From Nitrospira sp. UBA5699 (GTDB lineage: Bacteria > Nitrospirota > Nitrospiria > Nitrospirales > Nitrospiraceae): a stretch of 12,123 nucleotides of DNA. Below the pieces are notes generated by a model. It saw nothing but the letters and a program-made list of their open reading frames with translations. It ran no database searches and was not told the DNA's origin. Shown here one piece after another: positions 6,207-12,123 of the stretch. Location: assembly GCA_002420105.1 (NCBI GenBank), contig DIHJ01000057.1, positions 15,569 to 27,691 on the forward strand, given 5' to 3'. The translations under genes were made by a program, and so were the position numbers. Positions within the stretch are counted from its first letter, which is position 1. Every line of letters begins with the position of its first letter.

Positions 6207-7364
6207 TCAGCCGGGCCTGAGGGCATCCAGGAAACTCTCGCCGATTTCGAGCGATTCCCCCTGCAACGCCTCCACGATCGTCTGGCCGAGATCGGCCGCG
6301 CTCGGCCTGGCGCCGAGATTGACGCCCCGCGCCAGCTTCGGTCCGGTCATGAGCAGCGGAACCTGTTCCCGCGTCGGCACGGCGTGCGGTTTCCCGAAAT
6401 CCCGGCCATGGTCTCCGGTGACGATGAACAGATCGCCGGGACGCAGCTGATCCAGCAGCTCCGGAAGCCGTCGATCGAAATCCTGCAGCGCGGCGGCGGA
6501 GGATTCGGCTTCGCCCCCGAAGACATCTGCTCCGACGAAGATCAACCCGCGCGGCACCTTGTTGAACAGCGCGCCCACCTCGTCGAGCGCCTCCGTCCAG
6601 GTGTGGGCCGTCGCCGATCTGGTCAATCCCCGTCCGCCGAACAGGTCGCCGACCTTTCCCACCCCGATCAGAATCTGGCTGGCGCGGTTCAACACGTCCA
6701 GCATCGTGGGATTGGGCGGTTCCCCCGCAAAATCCCGGCGGCCCGGGCCGAACCGCAGAGCATCGGCGCCGCCTGTGAGCGGATGCGCGACGACCCGCCG
6801 GATTCCGGGAACGTCTTTCAGCGCCTTTCTGGCGTCCCGGCTCCGTTGATACAGCACCTCGGGGATCCACACGCTGTCATGCGCCGCCAGATGACAGGTC
6901 TGACGGCCGTCGGTCCAGACGATCGGCGCTCCCGTTGCAAGGTGGTGCGATCCGCCATCGCGAAGGGCTTCCATCTCCGAGGCCAGCCGTCCTCCCGTGA
7001 TTTTCCGTCCGAATGTCTGCTCCAGCGCAGCCACGACCTGGGGAGGGTAGCCCTCGAGAAAACCTGCGCTCTCGAACTCCGAGACGCAGCCGGCGATTTC
7101 CCAGAAGCCGACGAGGGAATCCACTCCCTTCGCCTTGAACCCCAACCGGCCGAAACAACCGATGGGCTGGGCCATGGAACGCACGCCTTGAATCTCGCTC
7201 ACATGGCCGAGGCCGAGCGATTCGAGCGTCGGAAGCGTGAGTCCGCCCGCCGACTCCGCAAGGTGCGCAAGCGTATGGGCTGCGGCATCGCCATAGTCTG
7301 CGGCATCGGCGGCCGCCCCGACGCCCAACCCGTCGACGACGATCAGAATGACTCGATTGATCAT
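6207..7364 (-). CDS. deoB: Divergent phosphopentomutase (DeoB-like, alkaline phosphatase superfamily)
   Basis: DeoB interconverts (deoxy)ribose 1-phosphate and 5-phosphate, feeding deoxyribose 5-phosphate to DeoC. The 385-residue length is normal. ATG 7364 gives the family N-terminus INRVILIVVDGLGVG. The frame is open to 7478, but that upstream part has no similarity I recognise. Seen: metal-ligand Asp11, GHVSEIQGV, VDSLVGFWEIAG (81-92), ARxP-like AHPLTGG, IGVGKVGDLF, GDHGRD (Asp318, His319), TREQVPLL and a C-terminal FLDAL. Compared from memory with Bacillus cereus DeoB, the phosphorylated Thr85 is Ser83 here, which is conservative. His291 aligns near Gly284, and His339 aligns with Pro330, although His327 is close. 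The second metal site may thus be altered. Neighbouring deoC supports the assignment; exact activity is less certain. No Shine-Dalgarno sequence is visible. Confidence 0.85.
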   Translation of the reverse strand: MINRVILIVVDGLGVGAAADAADYGDAAAHTLAHLAESAGGLTLPTLESLGLGHVSEIQGVRSMAQPIGCFGRLGFKAKGVDSLVGFWEIAGCVSEFESAGFLEGYPPQVVAALEQTFGRKITGGRLASEMEALRDGGSHHLATGAPIVWTDGRQTCHLAAHDSVWIPEVLYQRSRDARKALKDVPGIRRVVAHPLTGGADALRFGPGRRDFAGEPPNPTMLDVLNRASQILIGVGKVGDLFGGRGLTRSATAHTWTEALDEVGALFNKVPRGLIFVGADVFGGEAESSAAALQDFDRRLPELLDQLRPGDLFIVTGDHGRDFGKPHAVPTREQVPLLMTGPKLARGVNLGARPSAADLGQTIVEALQGESLEIGESFLDALRPG

Positions 7365-7373
7365 GATTGACGC

Positions 7374-7403
7374 ACTATATAGCAGAAGGGAGAACGCGGG
7401 CAA
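7374..7403 (-). promoter_or_regulatory. Candidate deoB promoter, possibly giving a leaderless mRNA
   Basis: On the minus strand, TTGCCC (7398-7403, 4 of 6 to the -35 consensus) and TATAGT (7374-7379, 5 of 6) are 18 bp apart. The same -10 sequence and spacing occur at the IPT operon promoter. The expected transcription start falls within a few bases of ATG 7364. Confidence 0.45.
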
Positions 7404-7496
7404 ACGACACCCGCCTAATGACCGTTCCCGACGATCGGAGATGAGCGGCGATACCGGAGACGCGCGCCCGGGACGCATCGCCCCGGCATGGGTCCG

Positions 7497-8177
7497 TCAA
7501 ATCTTCCTCCGGTCGGCCGACCATTCTTCGAGAATCTTCAAGCTCGCGCTGGTTCCGATCCGGTCGGCCCCCGCTTCCAGCATGGCTCTGGCGGCGGCCC
7601 AATCTCTGATGCCGCCGGACGCTTTCACCTTGGCGTTGCCGGCCGCGGCGGCTTTCATCAGCGCCACGTCCGCCACGGTCGCCCCGCCCGCTCCGAACCC
7701 CGTCGAGGTTTTCACGGTTTCGGCCCCCGCCTCGACGGCCAGCCGGCAGGCCGTCGTCTTCTCCTGATCGGTGAGGTAGCAGGTTTCCAGGATGACCTTG
7801 TGCTCGGCCTGCGGCGTCGCCCGCACGACCTCGGCGATATCCTGCCGCACGGCGTCGAGATCCCCGGACTTCAACCGGCTCACGTTGATCACCATGTCCA
7901 GCACGGTCGCCCCCTGCCGCACCCCTTCGAGCGCTTCGGCCACTTTCACGGCTGTGGCATGGCCTCCGAGCGGAAACCCCACCGGAATCCCGACGCGGAC
8001 CGGCGAGCCGGCGACCGCCGCCACCGCTTCGTCCGCATAGCAGGGCGGCACGAAGATCACGGTGAAGCCGTACCGTACGGCCTCCTGACAGAGACGCAGC
8101 ACGTCCGCCCTCGTCGCCTCGGGACGCAGAATCGTATGGTCGATCAGAGCCGGAAGATTCCATTGATGTTGAGTCAC
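7497..8177 (-). CDS. deoC: Deoxyribose-phosphate aldolase
   Basis: Cytosolic class I aldolase cleaving 2-deoxyribose 5-phosphate to glyceraldehyde 3-phosphate and acetaldehyde, the last step of deoxynucleoside breakdown. The 226 residues fit the short bacterial DeoC type. It is a TIM barrel with LIDHTILRP (11-19), VGIPVGFPLG (62-71) and LDMVINVS (93-100), where Asp94 is the conserved catalytic Asp. VKTSTGFG (155-162) carries the Schiff-base Lys156, and VKASGGIR (184-191) the second catalytic Lys185. The full catalytic set is present, so an active enzyme is expected. The start is GTG at 8177, with AGGAG at 8182-8186 only 4 nt away; the next plausible start would cut into the first barrel strand. 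It is followed by deoB after 132 bp, forming a deo pair but without recognisable phosphorylase genes here. Confidence 0.96.
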   Translation of the reverse strand: MTQHQWNLPALIDHTILRPEATRADVLRLCQEAVRYGFTVIFVPPCYADEAVAAVAGSPVRVGIPVGFPLGGHATAVKVAEALEGVRQGATVLDMVINVSRLKSGDLDAVRQDIAEVVRATPQAEHKVILETCYLTDQEKTTACRLAVEAGAETVKTSTGFGAGGATVADVALMKAAAAGNAKVKASGGIRDWAAARAMLEAGADRIGTSASLKILEEWSADRRKI

Positions 8178-8181
8178 GGTA

Positions 8182-8186
8182 CTCCT
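8182..8186 (-). promoter_or_regulatory. Ribosome-binding site of deoC
   Basis: AGGAG on the minus strand, 4 nt before GTG 8177. The spacing is unusually short, but it supports the GTG as start. Confidence 0.55.
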
Positions 8187-8206
8187 GTGTGGTTGATGAG
8201 AGGTCT

Positions 8207-8235
8207 CTTATAACAAGATCGGAGCCGGAGATGAA
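8207..8235 (-). promoter_or_regulatory. Candidate deoC promoter (good -10, poor -35)
   Basis: TATAAG on the minus strand at 8207-8212 (5 of 6 to the -10 consensus), preceded at 17 bp by TTCATC (3 of 6). The predicted start near 8200 would leave a leader of about 20 nt carrying the AGGAG. The weak -35 suggests activation by a regulator or low basal expression. Confidence 0.4.
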
Positions 8236-8251
8236 GGGCGGCGACGGCGCG

Positions 8252-9286
8252 TCACGTGCGCGGATGGGCGAGACGGCGGAACGGGCGCTTCTGATATTTC
8301 TCCACCGCCTGATTGTGCTCCGCCAGCGTGCCGGAGAACTGATGGGTGCCGTCGTTCTTCGACACGAAATAGAGCGCCCGCGAGTTCGACGGAAAGAGCG
8401 CGGCGCGGATCGCCTGGATGCCGGGATTGGCGATCGGCCCCGGCGGCAACCCCGGCACGCGATAGGTGTTGTACGGACTGGGGTTGGACAGGTCCTTCTT
8501 CCGGATGTTCCCGTCGAACGCCGGGAGGCCGTAGATGACCGTCGGATCGCTCTGCAACGGGATGCGCTTCTTCAACCGGTTGTGGAACACCGCCGAAATC
8601 TCCTCCCGCTCTCCGGTCGCGCCCGTTTCCTTCTCGATCACGGAAGCCAGCGTCAGCACTTCGTGCTGCGTCATGTTGAGTTCCTGCGCCCGCAGCTGGA
8701 GGTCCGGGCCGTACACCTGCCGCAGGTGCTCCACCATGGCCGTGACGACGTCCTTCGCCTTCACGGCCTTGGGAAATTTGTACGTATCCGGATAGAGGTA
8801 CCCTTCCAGCGTCTCGGCCTTGATGCCCAGCGACGCGATGAACGCCCGGTCCTTCACCAGCCGCATCAGCTCCTCCCGGTCCGCCAGCCCCTGCTGGGCG
8901 ATCATGTCGGCGATCTGCGCCATGGTCAGGCCCTCGGGGATCGTCACCGGATGGAGCACGACCTGGCCGCTGAGGAGCTTGGCAAGGATTTCCGCCGGCG
9001 CCATCCCCGCGTTCAGCTCGTACTCGCCCGCGCGGATCTTCCGGTCCGCCGACTGGGACCGTCCGAGCAGGACGAAGGCCGAACGGCTCTTGATCAGATG
9101 CTCGCGCTCGAGCAGCGCCGCAACCTGCTGGAACGTCGATCCGTCGGGAATGAACACGATCTTCGAGGGGGGATGCTGAGGCGGAGGAACGGCCGGCCCT
9201 TCAGCCCATTTGATCGTCAGATACGCGGCCATGCCGAGTCCGACGACCGCGACCAGCAGAAACACGAGAATGGTCCGCAGCTTCAT
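8252..9286 (-). CDS. mltG: Endolytic peptidoglycan transglycosylase MltG (YceG-like)
   Basis: Inner-membrane lytic transglycosylase that cleaves nascent glycan strands and acts as a peptidoglycan synthesis terminase. At 344 residues it is close to the E. coli protein. One N-terminal transmembrane helix (about 5-25) anchors it, with the rest periplasmic. A LysM-like subdomain (about 42-110: IVFIPDGSTFQQVAALL, AGEYELNAGM) precedes the YceG catalytic domain. That domain shows EGYLYPDTY (161-169), ASVIEKETG with catalytic Glu218, HNRLKKRIPLQSDPTVIYG (236-253) and YNTYRVPGLPPGPIANPG. All family hallmarks are intact. ATG 9286 lies inside the 3' end of ruvX (86-bp overlap) and has only a weak ribosome-binding site, so translation is probably coupled to ruvX. 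Confidence 0.97.
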   Translation of the reverse strand: MKLRTILVFLLVAVVGLGMAAYLTIKWAEGPAVPPPQHPPSKIVFIPDGSTFQQVAALLEREHLIKSRSAFVLLGRSQSADRKIRAGEYELNAGMAPAEILAKLLSGQVVLHPVTIPEGLTMAQIADMIAQQGLADREELMRLVKDRAFIASLGIKAETLEGYLYPDTYKFPKAVKAKDVVTAMVEHLRQVYGPDLQLRAQELNMTQHEVLTLASVIEKETGATGEREEISAVFHNRLKKRIPLQSDPTVIYGLPAFDGNIRKKDLSNPSPYNTYRVPGLPPGPIANPGIQAIRAALFPSNSRALYFVSKNDGTHQFSGTLAEHNQAVEKYQKRPFRRLAHPRT

Positions 9287-9767
9287 GAGTCGATTCTACC
9301 GTAAGCTCGTCGGGTTGCGGTTCCGGCCAGTCCCGGACGGCCGGAGGCGGTTCGAGGCTCGCCAGGTAACTCTGGAGCAGAATCGCGGCGGCGACGCGAT
9401 CGACCGCGCCCTTCCGTTTCTTCCGACTCACGTCGGCCGCGATCAGCAGGTCTTCCGCCGCCTTCGTCGTCATCCGCTCGTCCCACAGGACGAGCGGCAC
9501 CGGCAGCCCCTGCTCCAGGCGGGTCGCAAATTCGCGCATCGCCTGAATCGCCGGCCCTTCGCGACCGTCCAGCTGAAGCGGTAAGCCCAGCACCACCCGC
9601 CCGACCTCGTGCGCGGCGACGAGTGAGGCGATATGGGCCACGTCGCGGTCCAACGTCCGGCGTTCGAAGGTCTCGAGCGGCTGCGCCGTCCACCCCAGCT
9701 CGTCGCTGAGGGCGACGCCGACGCGTTTCGTCCCGTAATCGAGCGCCAGTATGCGTGAGCCAGCCAT
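9201..9767 (-). CDS. ruvX: RuvX/YqgF RNase H-fold nuclease, with C-terminal extension
   Basis: RuvX (YqgF) is a small RNase H-fold nuclease tied to 16S rRNA 5'-end maturation and, in some bacteria, Holliday junction resolution. Family features are ILALDYGTKRVGVALSD with Asp10, VVLGLPLQLDG (58-68), LVLWDERMTT with Asp96-Glu97, and AVDRVAAAILLQSYL with Asp123. The catalytic acidic set is complete. ATG 9767 starts 4 bp after the alaS stop and gives the standard N-terminus. The usual protein is about 140-150 residues; this one has 188. The extra Arg/His/Asp-rich tail (about 156-188) largely overlaps the mltG start in another frame and looks like run-on to the next stop rather than a domain. A sequence error near the end could also explain it. 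Confidence 0.95.
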   Translation of the reverse strand: MAGSRILALDYGTKRVGVALSDELGWTAQPLETFERRTLDRDVAHIASLVAAHEVGRVVLGLPLQLDGREGPAIQAMREFATRLEQGLPVPLVLWDERMTTKAAEDLLIAADVSRKKRKGAVDRVAAAILLQSYLASLEPPPAVRDWPEPQPDELTVESTHEAADHSRVSAGRGRRTRHGRVSDDQMG

Positions 9768-9771
9768 GATC

Positions 9772-12123
9772 TTACCGCTGGAGCGCTTGTTCGACCAAGC
9801 CAAAGACTTTTTCCAGCGCGGCATCCAGTTTCGACGCGTCCTTCCCTCCGGCCTGCGCCATTTCGGGCCGGCCGCCGCCGGTCCCGCCCACCTCCGCCGC
9901 CAAGACCTTGATCAGGTCCCCCGCTTTGATCCGTCCGGCGAGATCCTTCGTCACGACGACCAGCAACGAGACTTTCCCGTCCTCCGTCGCCGCCCCCAGG
10001 GCCACCACGCCGCTTTTCAGCTTGTCGCGCAACTGGTCGGCCAACGCCCGCATGCCGTTCATGTCCAACCCGTCGGTCCGCTGGACGTGGACCGGCACGC
10101 CGGCGACGGTCTTCGCCGTGGATGCCACCGCCGACCCGCTCGCCATCTTCAGCTTCAGCTCTTCGAGCTCCCGTTCCTTGTCCTTGAGCTGGGCCAGCAC
10201 CTTGCGGGTCCTGGCGACGAGTTCCGACGGCCCGACCTTCAGGAGATCCGACAGTTCCCGGACCTCCGCTTCCAGCTTCTTCATGACCGCCATAGCGCCG
10301 CTCCCCGTCTGGGCTTCGATGCGCCTGACGCCGGCCGCCACGCCGGTTTCCGAGACGATGCGGAACAGGCCGATCTCCCCCGTATGGCGGCAGTGGGTGC
10401 CGCCGCACAACTCCTTGCTGAAGGATTCGACCGTCACGACCCGTACCTCTTCTCCGTACTTGTCGCCGAAGAACGCGAGCGCGCCCTTCGCGACGGCATC
10501 CTGAATGCTCATGACTTCCGTCCGCACCGCCTCGTTCCTGCGGATTTCGCCGTTGACCATCGTTTCGATCTCGTCGATGTCGCGCGAAGAGAGCGGCCGG
10601 AAATGGGCGAAGTCGAACCGCAGGCGGTTCGGCGCCACCAGCGACCCGTATTGCTTGACGTGCGGCCCCAGCAGGTCGCGCAAGGCGGCGTGCACCAGGT
10701 GGGTCGCAGTGTGATTTCTCGCCGCATCCTCCCGGCTCGTCCGGTTGACCGTCAGGTGCAACTGCTCGCCTTCGCGGATGCGCCCCTTGCTCACCCGTCC
10801 CTTGTGGAGGATCAGCGTCGGCACGGGTCTCGTCGTTTCCTTGATCTCAAGACGCCCTTCCTGGCCGACCAGCGCCCCTTGATCGCCGACCTGGCCGCCG
10901 CCCTCGGCATAGAAGGGCGTCACATCCAGCGCCACCTCGACTTCGTCGCCCTCCACGGCTTCCTTCACCATGCGGTCGCCCTTGAGAATGGCTTGCAGCA
11001 CGCTGTCGGATTCCAGGCGGTCGTAGCCGACGAACTTCGTCGCGCCGAGACGGCCCGCCAGTTCGGCCACCGCGGGCCTCGCCGTCTCCTGCTCGAACCC
11101 GCCGGTCTTGCGCGCCCGGTTGCGTTGTTCCTCGATCGCCGCGTCGAACCCCGCTTCGTCCACGGTCAGGCCCTGTTCCCGGCAGGCCTCCGTAATCAGA
11201 TCCATCGGGAAGCCGTAGGTGTCGTAGAGCTTGAAGACTTCCGGACCGGGCAGCACGTTCCGGCCGGACGAGCGGGTCTTGGCGATCATGTCGTTCAAGA
11301 TCGGCAACCCCTGATCCAGCGTCGCGATGAACCGCTCTTCTTCGCCCCTGGTCGCCTCGGCGACCGTGCCGGCCGCGCTGCGCAGCTCCGAATAGACCCC
11401 GCCCATCTGCTCGATGACCGCGGCGGTCAATTCGTGAAGGAACGGCTCGACGATGCCGAGCAGCCGCCCGTGTCTGGCCGCGCGGCGGAGAATGCGGCGC
11501 AGGACATAGCCGCGTCCTTCGTTCGAGGGGAGGATGCCGTCGGTCATGAGAAACGTGATGGCGCGCAGGTGATCCGCCACCACGCGCATCGAGCGGTCGG
11601 CCTGCTCCTTCCTGCCGTACTCGGTCCCGGCCCGCTTCGCGATGGCGGCGAGCAACGGGGTGAAGAGGTCGCTGTCATAGTTGCTATGGACGCCCTGGGC
11701 CACCGACGACAGCCGCTCGAGCCCCATGCCCGTGTCGATGCTGGGCTTCGGCAGCGGGTGCAGCGTTCCGGCCGCGTCGCGGTTGTATTGCATGAAGACG
11801 AGATTCCAGATCTCGAGGACCCGGTCGCCCGCGCCGTTCGGATGATCGTCTCCCGGCACGGCCGGCCCCTGATCGTAATGGATCTCCGAGCAGGGCCCGC
11901 AGGGGCCGGTGTCCGCCATCTGCCAGAAGTTGTCCTTCTCGCCGCACCGGACGATGCGGGAAGGCGACACCCCGATCGTCTTCCAGAGCCGCTCCGCGTC
12001 GTCGTCCTCGCGGAACACGGTCACCCACAGGCGGGATCGGTCGAGACCGACGGTCTGCGTCAGGAATTCCCACCCGAACCGGATCGCGTCCGCCTTGAAG
12101 TAATCGCCGAACGAGAAATTGCC
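9772..12123 (-). CDS. alaS: Alanyl-tRNA synthetase (5' end outside window)
   Basis: Class II synthetase charging tRNA-Ala and clearing mis-charged Ser/Gly. The frame is open from the window edge (first codons GNFSFGDYFK, motif 2 region) to TAA 9772-9774. About 783 residues are present; roughly the first 80-90 are missing, judging by the usual position of that motif. Visible in order: the rest of the aminoacylation core (CSEIHYDQGP; NLVFMQYNRD; DTGMGLERL) and the tRNA-recognition helical domain. The editing domain has zinc-binding NHTATHLVHAAL (HxxxH) and KELCGGTHCRHTGEIG (CxxxH). A coiled coil (about MKKLEAEVRELSDLL to LEELKLKMAS) is followed by the C-Ala domain with GGTGGGRPEMAQAGGKD. All key editing residues are intact. 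It is followed by ruvX at 4 bp, a linkage known from Bacillus and others (alaS ... ruvX ... mltG). Confidence 0.98.
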   Translation of the reverse strand, partial: GNFSFGDYFKADAIRFGWEFLTQTVGLDRSRLWVTVFREDDDAERLWKTIGVSPSRIVRCGEKDNFWQMADTGPCGPCSEIHYDQGPAVPGDDHPNGAGDRVLEIWNLVFMQYNRDAAGTLHPLPKPSIDTGMGLERLSSVAQGVHSNYDSDLFTPLLAAIAKRAGTEYGRKEQADRSMRVVADHLRAITFLMTDGILPSNEGRGYVLRRILRRAARHGRLLGIVEPFLHELTAAVIEQMGGVYSELRSAAGTVAEATRGEEERFIATLDQGLPILNDMIAKTRSSGRNVLPGPEVFKLYDTYGFPMDLITEACREQGLTVDEAGFDAAIEEQRNRARKTGGFEQETARPAVAELAGRLGATKFVGYDRLESDSVLQAILKGDRMVKEAVEGDEVEVALDVTPFYAEGGGQVGDQGALVGQEGRLEIKETTRPVPTLILHKGRVSKGRIREGEQLHLTVNRTSREDAARNHTATHLVHAALRDLLGPHVKQYGSLVAPNRLRFDFAHFRPLSSRDIDEIETMVNGEIRRNEAVRTEVMSIQDAVAKGALAFFGDKYGEEVRVVTVESFSKELCGGTHCRHTGEIGLFRIVSETGVAAGVRRIEAQTGSGAMAVMKKLEAEVRELSDLLKVGPSELVARTRKVLAQLKDKERELEELKLKMASGSAVASTAKTVAGVPVHVQRTDGLDMNGMRALADQLRDKLKSGVVALGAATEDGKVSLLVVVTKDLAGRIKAGDLIKVLAAEVGGTGGGRPEMAQAGGKDASKLDAALEKVFGLVEQALQR

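Noticed and set aside
6036..7370. 444-codon + strand frame antisense to deoB and ridA
   Set aside because: It crosses the pyrimidine tract and mirrors two recognisable genes; it has no signal or motif of its own.
7396..7495. Possible deoC terminators: GC stems at about 7396-7414 and 7467-7488
   Set aside because: Stems are short or mismatched and lack a T tract; the first overlaps the candidate deoB -35 box.
8189..9304. 371-codon + strand frame antisense to mltG
   Set aside because: Arg/His/Leu-rich shadow of a gene with all MltG hallmarks.
1..12123. Mobile elements, CRISPR arrays, tRNA or rRNA genes
   Set aside because: None recognised: no transposase or integrase motifs, no regularly spaced repeats, and every stretch is accounted for by coding genes or short gaps.

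Overview
This GC-rich window of about 12 kb comes from a bacterial chromosome. It is densely packed with housekeeping genes and one small exported-protein operon. No RNA genes, insertion sequences, CRISPR arrays or phage genes are visible. Two blocks of opposite orientation meet at about position 2774. Gene order (dnaK-dnaJ-rsmE; alaS-ruvX-mltG), GC content and the exported IPT/TIG and Ycf48-like proteins would fit a Nitrospirota-like or deltaproteobacterial-like Gram-negative. That placement is inference from general knowledge, not something the sequence proves.

Left block, + strand (1-2772): the 3' part of dnaK, a good intrinsic terminator, complete dnaJ, and rsmE (16S rRNA m3U1498 methyltransferase). 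This is the chaperone cluster with its usual rRNA-methylation neighbour.

Right block, - strand (12123 down to 2776), read in transcription order. First comes alaS (5' end outside the window), ruvX and mltG, packed tightly with a 4-nt gap and then an 86-bp overlap. Next are deoC and a divergent deoB, the two deoxyribose-phosphate steps of nucleoside catabolism. A ridA-family gene follows, behind a striking G-run leader. Last is a two-gene operon with its own strong sigma70-like promoter. It encodes a secreted protein of five IPT/TIG repeats and, overlapping by 4 bp, a secreted seven-bladed Ycf48-like propeller.

The least explained part is the IPT + Ycf48-like operon. Three of the five IPT repeats carry an inserted loop with the motif PDG(S/T)CC, and the propeller carries a CxxxC insertion. 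This suggests a cysteine-bearing cell-envelope module of unknown role. Also notable are the DeoB homologue, in which two expected metal-ligand histidines appear to be missing, and the ridA leader, which fits a G-quadruplex pattern. Every intergenic gap is shorter than 300 bases.
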